Origin: Aselliscus stoliczkanus | Lineage: Eukaryota > Chordata > Mammalia > Chiroptera > Hipposideridae | Direction: 5' to 3' | DNA: 64,000 bases | Assembly (NCBI GenBank): GCA_033961575.1 | Contig: CM066728.1 | Span: forward strand, 105,724,852-105,788,851 | Shown here: positions 11,366 to 24,029 of the stretch, one piece after another | Numbering within the stretch: the first letter of the stretch is position 1 | How the letters are laid out: each line of letters opens with the position of its first letter | Notes under the pieces: model-generated | Told to the model about the DNA's origin: nothing | Database searches by the model: none | The model's input: the letters and a program-made list of their open reading frames with translations, nothing else | Position numbers and translations under genes: made by a program

Positions 11366-13920
11366 AGTTATTCTAGTATGGTTTCTTAGCATTAGAAAGT
11401 ATGTACTTAAAAACCACGCTGCCCACCTTGAGCTAGGTTTTTAAGTGTCTTTTGGTGCTAATTCCCAAACATTTTAAACGTGTTGATTGCTCTGTGAAAA
11501 TCAAGGATGTTCTGAGACTGAAAATAGTAGTATTCCCAAAGTAACACATTAAATAATGTATTGTCTAATGTATGTTTAATATATAGATTTATATGAAACA
11601 TGTTATTTAATTTACAGGTAACATGGATATTGACTTCAAAAGCAGCCCAAAGACTCTGTAAAATGGTTTCTCCTGACAGGCAACCTCACTGACCCTGATT
11701 CCACTCGCTATCACAGCTGACATCACCAGCTAAGTTTTTTGAACAAATAAATCTCTCAAAACATGAGAGGGCTTCAACAAAAACTGTTTCAAAAGTTGCC
11801 TTGAAGACTTACATTTCTAAATATTCCCAGCTCAGACTGTCAGCTCTGGGGATGCTGGGTTTATCTCCAGCAGACAATGCGGGGGGGGGGGGGGGCCTTC
11901 CTTTTTTTTTTTTTTTTTAACAAAGCTCCCAAACCATAGGTTTCCTGTAGGGCTTCACAAGCCTCTCTCTGAACTGCGTCTCCAAATTGAATTCCACACT
12001 TAATGAGAAAAACTTCCTCAGCCCTAAATACTTAGGCTTGCTGAGTCCATTTGCATAGAGAAGTTTAAAGAGAGGTTTAACTACTGGATTAAAAGCAAGG
12101 GCTCAAAGGTGGCGTTTTTAAAGGGACAATACTTTGGATGGGTAATGCTGTTCCAGGTCAGCAAATATTTTTGGAGTGCTTCCTGGTGAAATCAAATAGG
12201 GAATTCTCCACCTCTGCCTAGTATAACTTTTAAAATACGTTTGAAAGTCACCATTGATTTTTACCTTTAATTATTATACTTATTTAAATATTCACTAGTT
12301 TACATGTCATCCAAACAGAGGTGTGCTTATTAGCATAATGATACTTTAGTGCAAGAACTCCTGAACCCGGGCACAGAACTGTGATATTCTTAGGTCTCCA
12401 GTTAACTTGGACTAAAATAATGTAGTTTAAGATTAAGACATGTAAAATAAAGTCAATTTCAAGATTGCCATCCACACTCACTTTTTCCCCTCGGATGACT
12501 GAGATATCTAGAGCACTAAATTCAGCTACCAGACAGCTTTGCCTGTGCTGACAGACTGACAAAACCCCAGGAGGCCCCTTCACCACAGGACTTGCTGAGC
12601 TCTGCAAACCTTTCATCAGAGACTCACTCCTGAGCCTGGTTCCCCTGCTGCTATTTCTGCTGTCCCTTGCAAAATTTCTTCTCCAAATCCACTAAAGATA
12701 AATGGATACACTAGCTAACTAGCTAATCATAAACAATAAGGAGCAATAAAAATGAAAATAAATGAACTATAAAGAAACAGTAATAGGTATGTGCTTTTAG
12801 GCCAGTGAAACCTCCAGGCTTTAATAATCTGTAAATGTTCTAATGAAAATCCAAGGATTCTACCATTGGAGATGGGTTTTTACAGGGTTACAGGCTTGCC
12901 ATTCTATCAGAAACCAAATTAATGATTTTAGACTAAAACATAATGTAAACTAGAAAACAAATTTTGTATGTACATACATTCCCACACATGAATACTAACA
13001 CAGCTCTTTAAACTAAGAGAACATGGAAATTTAATGGGCGGTGAGGCAGGATATTTCCAAATTATTTCAATCCATTTTTGAATGTCTTTGAAGAAAATAG
13101 TCATTTCTACTTAGATCGATTTTCTTGTTTCTAGAAAAGAACAAATTCACCCTTCACCATTTCCACACCTAAATTTTTTAAACAAATAAATCTCTCAATA
13201 AATGAGAAGGCTCTACAAAAACTCTTTGAAAAGACATTTGGAATAGCAACTATTCAAGGAAGACTTTGAATGATTGACTTTTATATTTACATAAATTGCT
13301 TTCGAAGGCTCCTTAGTCATCTTCCCCTAATAGTGACTTGATGTGCTTGCACCCTAAATAACACGACACCAATTTGTACAAAAGTTCATTAGTGTGAAAC
13401 AGTCTTGCTCAAAAATTTACAAATGATATGATGGCATTACTAATTTTTTCATGTTCAGTTTCTCTAATCATGTGAATTTTATTTTTTGAAGCTATGAAAA
13501 ATAAAACTTCTTCAATAATTTACTTTTTTCTCCACAGATACCTGAAACCATAGTGAAAGCTAAGTGTGCATAAAAGAAACATACTTTACAAATAATGCTG
13601 GTCGATTTACATTTTCTCGATTGGGTTATAGTCCTCTAATTTGATCTTTAATTTAGAGACAATGTTGGATTCTCAAGAAAAGGAATAAATGAACAACATT
13701 CTCTTGAGGTGATACCTGTGATCTGATCTATTTGTTAAGCATGACGTTTTTATGACAGCAGAAAGAAAATATTCTAAAATATTTTAATGAATCATAAATC
13801 TTAAAATTCAAAACATTCATATGCCAGAAATCTAAAAATGGTGAATTCTGCCCTGACGCCCCTCTCCCCCCGGCAAGTGTAACACAATCTAATGGAGTTG
13901 GCACAGTGTGCAAACATCAA
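11366..13920. other. AT-rich intergenic DNA with a poly-G/poly-T spot
   Basis: No gene is seen. The exception to ordinary AT-rich text is a 15-bp G run at 11881-11895 followed by a 17-bp T run at 11902-11918. The phrase 'aacaaataaatctctcaa' occurs near 11740-11760 and again near 13180-13199, each followed by 'atgaga', so two diverged copies of an unnamed interspersed repeat probably lie here. Confidence 0.45.
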
Positions 13921-13936
13921 AATTATATGGAACTCA

Positions 13937-14047
13937 GAGGGCTGGCTGAGTGGCGCGGTGGTTGAGAGCTGGCTTGGGACGCCAGCAGCCCCAGGATTCC
14001 ATATATGAGGGCCAGTGACACTGTCCTCAAAAAAAAAAAAAAAAAAA
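13937..14047 (+). mobile_element. tRNA-derived SINE, short form (copy 2)
   Basis: About 111 bp with A box 'tggcgcggtgg', then 'cttgggacgccagcagcccc' and 'gagggccagtgacactgtcc', and a poly-A tail of about 20 bp. A perfect 16-bp target duplication, 'aattatatggaactca', sits at 13921-13936 and 14048-14063. The B box is damaged ('aggattcc'), so it is probably a poor pol III template. Confidence 0.92.
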
Positions 14048-14490
14048 AATTATATGGAACTCATTCAAAGGGAAGCTTACAGATTTCTAGAATATTAGTG
14101 AAAAACAATCACAGTCAGATGGAAAATATATTAAAAGGTGGTGGAATAGTAGGCCTATATATGATTCTGGAAAAAAAGAAAAATGAATCTTGACATTTTT
14201 TTAATCTTTGGTCTTGAAGAATCTTATGAAGATTTTCCCATGAATCTTCACATGGAGAATGTGAATGAAAAGTTTCACACTCTTAAAAAACGGTTGGTTT
14301 GTCTGTGTCATCTGATATATTATCTCACGGACCATTCCTTAATCCTCTCATATCCATGCAGAATTATATTAAAATAAACCTGGGATTAAAAATATACATA
14401 TATTAAAGCTGTCACATTATTTACAAAGACCTCAAAAATTCTAATCATGAAGCATGATATTCTGTTACATGGTCAAATCAAAATGGTATA

Positions 14491-14531
14491 CCCGATTCGG
14501 GTCCCACATAGAGGGCCAGTGATACTGCCCT

Positions 14532-14603
<72 letters not shown>
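14491..14603 (+). mobile_element. 5'-truncated SINE (copy 3) with poly-A and (TA)n tail
   Basis: Only the 3' part of the SINE is present, from the B box ('gattcgggtccc') through 'agtgatactgccctaaa'. It is followed by a poly-A run and an expanded (TA)n tract of about 43 bp. The flanking 11-bp target duplication 'aaaatggtata' (14480-14490 and 14604-14614) encloses the SINE, the A tail and the TA tract. The microsatellite therefore grew from the SINE tail after or during insertion. Confidence 0.88.
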
Positions 14604-14939
14604 AAAATGGTATAAGAAACCTAAGGAGAGGTGTTATTATTTTAAGAAGACAGCATTTTGCATAACAATAATACAGAGACCAGTATAGAAGTAAAACACA
14701 TATATCATTTTGATGGATCAGCTGAGATGGAAGTTGAGAGATTATAAATAAAGAGAAAGTAAATTCTGTAGAGAGGGTTCTTCACATACTTTAAAACTTA
14801 GAGTGATGATATATTATGTTTTGATGACATTACAGAAAAAGATACGTTTAATAAATTGACATCTTTAATATCATTAAAGTGAAAACATATGGTTGCCAAA
14901 GAGAAGGAGGGTGGAGATGGGAATTAAAAGAACAAAAAA

Positions 14940-15085
14940 CAAACCAAAAAGACCCTACATCAAAATACTATTTCTCACCTACCAGCTAAAATCCAAAAGG
15001 CTGTCGACAGATTCTGTGGGCAATGCTCCAGGCAAATACGCACATTCATATATTGCTGGTGCAAGTGGAATATGGTACACATAAA
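14940..15085 (+). mobile_element. Old L1 (L1M-type) ORF2-end fragment, sense
   Basis: The phrases 'tttctcacctaccagctaaa', 'atccaaaaggctgtcgacag' and 'catatattgctggtgcaagt' match the ORF2 end of old L1s. The short forward frame here (14893-15084) is a fragment of the L1 reading and not a gene. Confidence 0.75.
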
Positions 15086-16695
15086 AAAAAATAATAAAAT
15101 AAAAATTCCACTTAGAACATATTCTTAAGCAGAAGACCTATAAAATGTGCCAAAATGATAACTAAAATTTTACTACGGTTAGCTATCTGGGACAAAGTGA
15201 CGTGCTCACCCAGGCCCTAACACACAATGCTGGTGTTCAAATTCCTGGGACAACTCTTCCATTTATGTGTGTGCTGCCTGGTTCTTTTGGGAAGGCAGTC
15301 TCTGTAGAAACTAAGAGTCTCTTGTTATGACTGAAATACAAGAATCAATTTCTTGAAACACAGAAAGCAGAGTGCCTGCATTAGACTTCCAAAACTGGTG
15401 GGGCTTCCGTGATTACGAGTTAATTGATCTTGTCTCCTGTGTGAGAAACCAGCCTAAATCCGTGGTTTTCTTTAGGGAGGCTATAATGAGAAATGTTCTC
15501 TCTTTGGAAGTACATGTTTTAAGCCAACCTTCAGAAAAAAGATTTTGAGGGGAGAATCCACCATCACTTCAAGTACACAGTTAATTTTCTCAGTAATTTC
15601 ATTCAAATCCAAACCTTGGAAATCTACTTCTCACAAAATACTTATAAAGCAAAGCTTCAGAGAAAGATTTTCTTTGGGGGGAATACTATCCACAAGAGTA
15701 TAAAACTTAGATTTTGAGTGTCTGCCCTCATGTTTCCACTGTGAAAAGAGGTGAAATGGAGATGGTTGAGTGTTGTTCTTCTATTGAGAGCATGGGTGTG
15801 AGATTTATACATTTGTTTCCTTCCTTTGAGCAGTGGCACTAGAGGAAAAGCTATTTTTAAAAAGTCCTCATGCAGGTTTTATGTGAGAGAATTTAATCTG
15901 AGTACCAGGTAGTATCAGGATTTCAAGTGTCTGACATTTTTGCCCCAGGGCCATTTTTAAGCAATTTCCCCCATTTCTAGCAATAAAAATCTGCACACAA
16001 TGCCACATGGTCCCTTATTAAGAAAGGGGGTGGGGTAATTGAAGGCCATTTTCCCACCTAATTAGATACCAACGGTGAAATCACCAAGATAAGGCAAATT
16101 CTTGATTTCCAAGGAGAACAAAAGTGACATGTTTCACATGTAAATTTTGTGCTATTTAAACTGCCATTCCTCATAAAATTTACACCATTCACAAAAAATC
16201 ACAGATTGGGATTGTTTGGTTTTCTGTGAATTATCCAAAGCCTGATATTTTTTTTTTTTATGAAAACATATAAACATTATCAGCATTGGAATTTTCCCTC
16301 TAATAATGTTGTGGGGGAGATTTTTAAATTCCATCATCTTTGTTAAAAGGAAATAAGGTGATGGGACTGGACCCAGAGCCATGTGTGACATGTATGAATG
16401 ACTTTTCAGGAATGATGCCAAAGGAAATGTTTCTGGGTTTTAAATATGGTCCTTACACAGAAAATGTTATTTACTTCCAAGGATAAAATTTTCTCTGATA
16501 TTTGTTTCAAAATATTTTTTACTTGTTTATTTACATAGCAGATTAAGGGGTTTTATTGTTTGTTTCTGTTAGAACTGTCCTTTTAGCTAATGATGTAACC
16601 AAGTTAAATTATTTACTTTTAGCTTTGCTTTTTATTAAAACACATTCACCCCAAACACCATACTTAAAGACTTGTAGATAGAAATGACGCCCTCA
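15086..16695. other. AT-rich intergenic DNA, no recognised feature
   Basis: No gene or confidently named repeat is seen. Confidence 0.5.
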
Positions 16696-17085
16696 AAATA
16701 CTGCCTTAAAACCATTATTTTATTGTTGGGAAAACTGAAGCGTAGAGACATCAAATGACTTGAACATGTGCCCAAATAGCTACTAATGGACTAACAAATT
16801 TAGTATAATGTTTGCTTTATTGTTCAATGATAATAGATGTTGCCAATGAAATACTTGTTATTTTGGTATCATTTGATAAGCACTAATAAGACTAGTCATA
16901 ATGATTTGTTTCATGTTGTTTACCTTTTATGTTTGTTTTCCTTTAAAGCACTTCACAAACATCCTTGAACCGACAATGTAGGTTGTCTAACGTCAGAGAT
17001 GGAAAAAACTATGACAGGGAGAAATTGCAGGAAACAGTCAACAATAACTAAAGATTGAAGTAGGAATTACAACTTAGATCTCTTG
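16696..17085 (+). repeat. MIR-like SINE relics
   Basis: Two short pieces resemble the MIR core. At 16710-16800, 'ggaaaactgaagcgtagaga' leads into a 'cccaaatagc' phrase. At 16940-17080, 'cacttcacaaacatccttga' is followed by 'cagagatgg'. Both are strongly diverged, so the calls are tentative. Confidence 0.45.
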
Positions 17086-19432
17086 AAAAGATTTTTCATT
17101 CTAAGCTACCTATAAGATAGTGTACCTGTCTATAATTTTTGTTTGTTTGTTTAACATCTCCACTATACAAGAACCTCATTTACCAGATTTACTTTAAATG
17201 GATTTTGCCATTGTTTTATTAAGGTTGCATAAAATAATGGATACAGTGACCATTAGAGTAAACATTGCTTCAGTCTCATTAATTTACTTGGTAACCCCTT
17301 TTTATGCATACCAGACTACATAACCATTCTCAAAAATAAAATTCTAAATGCAACAAACACGCTGACCTCTTTCATGAGTATCGGCATAAGATTAATGGAA
17401 TTAATTGGATTGTTTTATGATATTATCAGAGTATTCATAAAGGAGCACATGATGACAGGAGGGTATAAAGATCTAAAAATAATAATTGGTAATCAGTACA
17501 ATACCATACTTGGATTCCCAGGCGTAATGCTCCAGTATCTTTTGGATCCAATTCCTGAAGGGATAGAACACATTTACAGCAATTAAACAACAGTCCCTTT
17601 TAGCTCATGAAAGGGTGAAAATCTATTTTCACAATCAGTTGCAATTATTGGTCCATTATCCATTTTCCCTCTGAGGACTGCTCTTGATCCTGGGCCTCCT
17701 TAAACACATGAGCTCCCAGCACTTCAGCCTTAAGGGAATAGCCATCGAAATGTAATGGCCGATCATGAAATAAAGATAGAGCACTCAAGACAAGTTGCCT
17801 CAGAAGAGTCAAGTAAATACGTAAAATTAACAAAATGGTTCTGAAAATACGCATTGCAAAATATATGAACTTATACTGATTATATCAATAGAAATAGTAT
17901 TGGGGGCATTGTGAGAGAAATTGCAAGAATTAAGATTTGGCGATTCTTAATCATCTCCAAGCTAACAGCAGAGCTCTACCTGCCAAGAAGTTTAGGAAGG
18001 AGGTCTGACAGGTAATGACTTCAAGGTGAGATGTGATTAATGCCCTGTGAGTGGGGCTGACCAAGCCGGACAGTTACAGCCACTTAAATCACTCCTGGCG
18101 GGAGTGGCCAGGGAACATTTAATAAAAAGGAACATTTCACCTGATTTTTTATCCATTATGGGATAGCCTCCAAGATCCCTGGGTAACTTACATTTATGCC
18201 CATGCATTTTCTGATCCAGGGCAGGGTGGAAGGGCATCCCTAAGACTTGTATGCGTCTCGACTCCAGGCTATTGTGAAAAAGTATGGAAACATTAATCTT
18301 AGGAAGTATGCAAAACTACAATTCTATGATACAAGCCACTAGATATCTGGCAGCAAATAACATGGCAGCCTTTGGTTTTGACCAAAGAAGCCAAAGTTTA
18401 TGTGTCTTCCTGATGTGCTGTGCTCCCTGCCCTTCCTGGGACAAAGTAAGAATGATTTGAAGCCTCATGGCTTAGAGCCACTTCTTACCTCCAGGAAAAG
18501 TGACTACATTCTCATCAAATACATGGAGCCACCTGGGAAAACGCCGGCTGGGTCCATGTGAGTCATAGCCATTTCCACATTTCCTGGAATGTGACTCCGC
18601 TGGTTAAAAATTCCCAAGATGGGAAAACAATCTGAGATATCACAGCTCTGCATTTTGTTTTTACCCAAGAACTTCCTCTCCAGATATTGATCCACTGGCT
18701 TCTCATCTGTCCCTCGAGCCAGCTTTGTTAAAAATCATTACAGGGCACAGCAACAGTGGTTTCCAGCATTCAAGAGAAAACGAGTGTTGTTAGGAAGGCT
18801 AAACATTATTTTCATATTGAGCTTGTCTATTCATTTTATAAAGGAATATTCCGGTTAATCAAGGTTTAGTTAACCCTTTGGATCATTTCCTTCTTACTAA
18901 ATTCAAGAAGAAAGAAGACGGGGCCGATATTGCCTATTTATTTTGTTTATGCCAAAGTAAAACACAGATCTCACCAGAAAGACAAAAGTGATACCTTAGA
19001 AGCTCATGCTTCTAATACAATACTTTTCACAGTAAACCAGTTTTACTCTCTTCTGGAACTCAGGTCAGGAAGAAAGACATCTTGCTTTATTTTCTCTCTG
19101 GCACTGCAGAATTAAGGTTATTTTTTACAGCATACATTACTAATGTTTCTCCCTTTTAGTGCAAAATATTTAAATTTGAGTCACATGTTCAAATCATTAC
19201 ATCACTTAATTTAAGAGTGTGTTCAATCTATGAGTACTTAAGAATCTCTATTATATAACTACATTAAGATTAAGATGCTCCCTGGAGCTGATAGTAAAAG
19301 CTTTTCTGATGTGATTTCATCTCACTAGCATGGTGTGTTTTCTTATTCCTGTGTAGAAAATCCTATAAGTCATTCAAGAATCACCTCAAATCCAAAGTGT
19401 TCAACATCTTCACTACAGAAATGAGCCACTAT
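17086..19432. other. Intergenic DNA, no recognised feature
   Basis: Several frames of 60-70 codons occur on both strands (17374-17586 plus; 17645-17854, 18037-18237 and 18504-18695 minus). None has a recognisable domain, and those on the minus strand do not join into one product. The block is less AT-rich than its flanks. It could be an old retroviral or pseudogene remnant, but I could not assign it. Confidence 0.4.
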
Positions 19433-19446
19433 GAAACTAGAGCATA

Positions 19447-19906
19447 GGGCCAGCCGAGTGGCGCATTGGTTAAGCGCTGGTTTTGGGATGCCAGCGGCCC
19501 CGGTTCGGATCCCACATGAGGGCTAGTGACACTGCCCTCTACAGCTAACAACAGCTCCACCTGGAGCTGAGCTGTGCGAGCCCCGGTGATGGTGTGGGCT
19601 GCAGCCCCTGCTGCAGTGGGCTGCCATAGGCTGTAGTGAGTGGCCCGCAGCCAGCGTGAGCGGCTGGCAGCCAGCGTGAGCTGCCAATAGCCGCGATGAG
19701 CGACATCCAGAGGCCAGCGACCGATCTGCCTCATCCGGGAAGAGCGCAATGATGATACCAACAGTGAAGCAACATCCTCCGCAACTAAACTGAAGAACAA
19801 GAAGACGGCAACTTGTCTGTTCCCCTTCCCCGATTCCCCAACGCTGTTCCCCTCCGCCAATTCCCCAATAAAATCTTTAAAAAAAAAAAAAAAGAAAAAA
19901 AAAAAA
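19447..19906 (+). mobile_element. tRNA-derived SINE, long form (copy 4)
   Basis: A full-length 460-bp SINE. It has a tRNA-like head with A box ('tggcgcattgg') and B box ('ggttcggatcc'). A GC-rich body follows with repeated 'gccagcgtgagc' phrases. The end is pyrimidine-rich ('ctgttccccttccccgattc'), then 'ccccaataaaatcttt' and poly-A. A 14-bp target duplication, 'gaaactagagcata', flanks it at 19433-19446 and 19907-19920. The 3' end closely resembles SINEs of rhinolophoid bats. The 143-codon minus-strand frame across it is spurious. Confidence 0.93.
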
Positions 19907-19920
19907 GAAACTAGAGCATA

Positions 19921-21879
19921 TCATTTTGCCACAATCCTAACATTTATCTGAGTTTCCATTTTGCCATTGTGATTGCATTTTTTATGATTTCTACATAGAC
20001 ATTTGTTTATTGACTGAATTATTCAATTTCTATTGTTTAATAGATGCCATCAAGTATTCTAAATTCTGCAAAGAGGAAAAGATAAGTCAGACATGGCTAT
20101 GCTACTCATAAATCTTTCTGTTCAACCTGAAAGATTGGACAGGCATACAAATAAATGTGACGTGGAACTGAGCATATAAAGTAACATGAGATGCCCAGGT
20201 TAAGAGTTAGAGGAGCTCATAAATAAGGAAAAGGGAGTCTCAGAAGATGATGACGAAGTGGACAATGTACCATGTGGCTGGGAAGTTTGGGCTTTGCTCT
20301 GTAAAATAAAAGGAAAAAGTGAAATGTTCAAAAAGGGAGTTACACGGCCAGGTATAGGCTTAAGGAAAATGAACCTGACAGCAATGGTCACATTGAATCA
20401 GCCAGAATGCCTGGAATGTGGGAGAGCACTACCCTGTGTACAGTTTAATGGGAACCTGAATTAGGGATGTGTCAGTGAAATCAAGTAAAGAGGAAGACAT
20501 AGATTCAAGATAAATTTTAAAGGTAGATTTAGCTGCACCCAGGCTCTGACTGACAAGGTATTGGAGGTAGCAGCAGGAATCAGCAGTATCCTCACATTTG
20601 GGGAACTGAATAACTAAAACGTTTGTGGGAAAAGAAATTGCACAGAAGAAAAAAAATCATAGTCTGGAAAAGGTAGCGATTTTAGATGGGTCACTCAAGA
20701 ATGAAGGTTAGTAAGACATATATCTAAATTTTTGGAGACATACATACATCTGCATCACAAAATATAGCAGGGAATTAAAATCCACACAGAGAGATATGTG
20801 AAACCATGCTAGAATAGAACTTCTAGAGAGAAAGACGAAGTGAGCCACAGACACCCTTCCCCTCCAGGAGGATTCTTACCAGGATATTTACAGAAAGTTA
20901 TGGTTGCCTCTGGGCTGAATTCCTGGATGGTAGAGACACAGGGTATTTTTGCAGGCAGACTTTCAAAAGGTATTTAAGATATTTAGTAATTTCAAAATCT
21001 CTGCCAAGAATTTTATGTATGTTGTCACAGGGCAAATGAAAAGGAGGGGGTTATGTGTCCAGAAGTTTCCACTCCAATATTTGCTGGTGTCTTTGTAACA
21101 AACTTCTCTCTTCACAGCACAGTGTCTTGACAATGATTGAGAGACTAAGTATACAAATGGACAATGGCCACACCATGTCCGACAATAGACTCTGAATCAG
21201 CAACTCTGAAGCAACCAGCTCAGGAAGCCAAACACCAACCTCTGTGTCATAGACCCAGGAAGATGACTTGGTCAGTGCCTGCCAGCTCTCCTGATCTTTG
21301 CCCCTGCTTCACGCAGTCCTCACTAGAGAAAGCCAAATGTGTGCAAAGCCAGTCCTATGAAATGCCTCACTTCTGGATAACCTGTATCCAACTTCTCCAG
21401 GCCAACCGCCCCCCATTTGAACCCACGAAGCTATCCCCTTTTCTACCTTTCCACTCCCCTACCTGCCTTGGAGTCTTTGCTAAGTGCAAATGATGGTGGT
21501 GGACTCCCTCTGCTTCCGAAAATGTTGAATGAAATGGTTTTTTTTTTTCATTTGGATGGCCTTCGTTCACTTCCAGAGTTTTCCTGGAGAAACGACCTAC
21601 ACTATTCATGCTTGGTCCCCAGCCTTTGAACAGGTGCAGGACACATGGAATCGCCTTGTGCCTTACTCCTCATGGGGAAAAGTGTGTATCATCATCGTAC
21701 CTCAGCACCAGGTCCAAACTCAGCTCTCTTTGTGCTGGGTTTGTCAGCTATTCTCAGGATGCTTATAAATACTGTAGCAGCAGAAATACTGAAATATTGT
21801 CCTGCCAGGAAAAAACAAAACTGCAGATATTTATTTGCTCAGTAAGGACCATCGAGGAAATGATTATCCTGTAATTTCT
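19921..21879. other. Intergenic DNA, possibly with LTR-derived stretches
   Basis: No gene is seen. From about 21060 to 21880 the composition and clustered short frames look LTR-like or retroviral, but I cannot assign them to gag or protease of the ERV that follows. 20100-20640 may be an old unnamed interspersed repeat. Confidence 0.35.
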
Positions 21880-22330
21880 GGTAGTATTATACCTAACCCA
21901 AATATCATCCTGTCATCAATTTTCCCAGAGCCACTTACTTCCTTATAGTGGAGTGTGCTTTTGTCAGAAAGTCTGGACAGTCAAAACCTTTTGGCTTCCA
22001 TGTGGGGAAAACAACAGTACATTCCAGGAGTTCACTGAAGATCCCTCCTATTTTTTCCAGGTTCTCAACCAAGGCTTAAAAGATCTAAATTTCCTTAGTG
22101 AGTCAGTTCTGATATAATGTGTAGATGATTTCCTAAGGTGCTGAGAGAACAAGGAACCCTATGGAAAGGATTCCATTTAATTTCTCAGCCTTAGAAGAAA
22201 AGAGACATAAAGTTGTAGAAGATAAATTACAATTTTACTAAAACACAGTCTGTCATTTAGGCCATGATTTATCTATGGAGAAAAAAATTTCTTTTTTGAT
22301 AGATTAAAGACTATCCACATGAATCCTAGA
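21880..22330 (+). pseudogene. Endogenous retrovirus pol: reverse-transcriptase remnant
   Basis: Three-frame reading shows an ordered, broken match to the reverse transcriptase of class I (gammaretrovirus-like) ERVs. A 'VPNP' segment lies near 21890. A segment beginning 'FTE.PSYFFQVLNQ' lies near 22030. The catalytic YVDD box is degraded to 'CVDD', directly after a stop, at about 22115-22130. A 'KRHKVVEDKLQFY' segment follows near 22200. Frameshifts and stops are frequent. In a live virus this enzyme copies the genome into DNA; this copy is dead. The fingers domain and anything upstream are not recognisable. Confidence 0.8.
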
Positions 22331-22359
22331 AGTGTTACAAAATGACGGTTGAGAAGAGG

Positions 22360-23390
22360 CTTGATTTAAGTGGGTATTGCAGACAACAGGGACCCAATTG
22401 TTCTGAGACTGTGATACCCTTTATGAAATAACTAAGTCTTCAGTAAGAAACCCTCTGCTTTGAGAACCCAAAAGTGACCATGTCTTCTGGACCTGAAGGA
22501 GTTTCTTCAAATGCTTCCTTAGCTACCAAACGCTTTTTTGTCTACTTGTGCATGAGCAATATGGACAAGCCCTTTGCCTTTGGATGGGCAACATTCACGT
22601 CATACAGCCTCCTGTTTGACCCAGTCAGAAAGTGTGCCCCTGCCTTAGGGAATAGCAACCACTGGAAAACTGTCCAGTACTTGTGCTGAACTAGCTCTAG
22701 GCTCCACATTTGATCTCTGAGTTCTCAGAACACACAACACTCTAAGTCAGCTAATTCCCTCTGTGTGGCTCTGTTCCTCTCCCCTCTCAAGCCCTTGTCT
22801 GACGAAGGAACCTCAGGATTAGCTCATATCTGTTAGGGGACTTTTGGTACCTCACTCAAATGTATTAGAGAACCCCAAGGAGAACTCTGACCTAATACTA
22901 TTTGTTGATGGATCAGACCTCAAAACAGAAACTAAAGGATATGTTATTGCTAATTTAAGCTCTCCTTTAGAATACAGTCCTCTACCTGAGGTCAAAACAG
23001 CCCAGGTGGCTGAAGTCACTGACCTTGCTAGAATTTCCATCTAGTCAGCCCAGAGAGTGCACAAACATACTGATAACAGGTATGCCTTTGAGGTAGTACA
23101 TACTATTCGGGTGCTTTGTAAACAAAGGGGTTTCTCATTAGTAAGAACCCCCATTGAAAATAAAAATGGATTGCAGGTTAAGGAACTTTTGGATGTACTT
23201 CTGCCTCTCGACAGGTGGCTATTATAAAGCTTTAGGCTCATGTAAAGAGATAATTGAGAAACTAAGAAATTCTCTAGAATATAAAGCCAAACAAGTACTC
23301 TTAACCAAAGTTATGATCCTATCTAAACCTTTAAAGAATAAATGGCTGGAGGGATTTAAAGAGACCATTATAAAATATGATCTTTAGTCC
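22360..23390 (+). pseudogene. Endogenous retrovirus pol: connection and RNase H remnant
   Basis: After the RT, the frames continue with a 'TGYCRQQ' thumb/connection phrase and then an RNase H domain. 'LFVDGSDL' near 22900 carries the first catalytic Asp of the family's DGS box. 'HTDNRYAFEVVH' near 23065-23100 carries the later Asp (TDNRYA, family TDSRYA). 'KQRGFL' and 'NKNGLQVKELLDVLLP' follow. The 22844-23044 frame is the longest uninterrupted piece. The order and motifs support a gammaretrovirus-like pol; several stops make it non-functional. Confidence 0.85.
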
Positions 23391-23489
23391 CTGATTTTGA
23401 AAAGAAAGAATTGAAGCCTCCTGGTTGTGCCTTTCACTCAGAAAAATCTCTGGCACTCCTGATATAGGCCTTTAATGGTACAAAATGAT

Positions 23490-23990
23490 TTCAAATGGAT
23501 ATTTGTGAAATCTCTTATCATGGCACAGACAAGTTGAATACTATCTTAAATCAAAATCAGTGGAGAAACTTAAAAAAGACAGCTGAGGTTATTTCATGGC
23601 ATGTGTCATCTGTCAACAATGTAACTGTATATGTTATAAGTGGCCAAGAACCAAAAATTCAAGGTCCCTTTGAACATTTTCAGATCGGTGTTTTTCAGAT
23701 TCCATTCTCCATGGGAGCTGAATATGTTTTCGTAGTTATCTATTCATTTTCAGGAAGGATGGGTTGAAGAATTTCATTTCTGGCGATCTACAGCAATTAC
23801 AGTTGCTGCAAAGCTGGTGGTTTTGTTTCCAACTAGGGGAAATACCATCTTTTAGATCAAGTGACTAGGACAAAGCTTACAGGACCCGTTATAACAGAAC
23901 TCTGTAAAGCATGAACACTCAGAAACTGCACAGTCCTCATTACTTACAGCCTCTGGCAAAGCTGAAAGAACCAATGACATCCTTACTTAG
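23490..23990 (+). pseudogene. Endogenous retrovirus pol: integrase remnant, first copy
   Basis: The 23495-23767 frame carries 'WHVSSVNNVTVY', then 'GPFEHFQIGVFQIPF' at the place of the integrase core with its first catalytic Asp lost (QIG for the family's QxD), then 'EYVFVVIYSFSG'. After a stop at 23767, a phrase 'AITVAAKL' and a later 'SGKAERTNDILT' (near 23950) continue the integrase core in order, so the core ran on past this frame before decay. Non-functional. Confidence 0.78.
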
Positions 23991-24029
23991 AATCAGCAAA
24001 GCTTCCAGAAGCCGGGGAGCCTGTTTGTC

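Noticed and set aside
17374..18695. A possible processed pseudogene or ERV remnant
   Set aside because: Several medium frames on both strands were read, but no ordered domain or known family emerged, so no call was made.
19429..19860. 143-codon minus-strand frame
   Set aside because: It lies almost entirely within the long SINE and is the antisense reading of the GC-rich SINE body.
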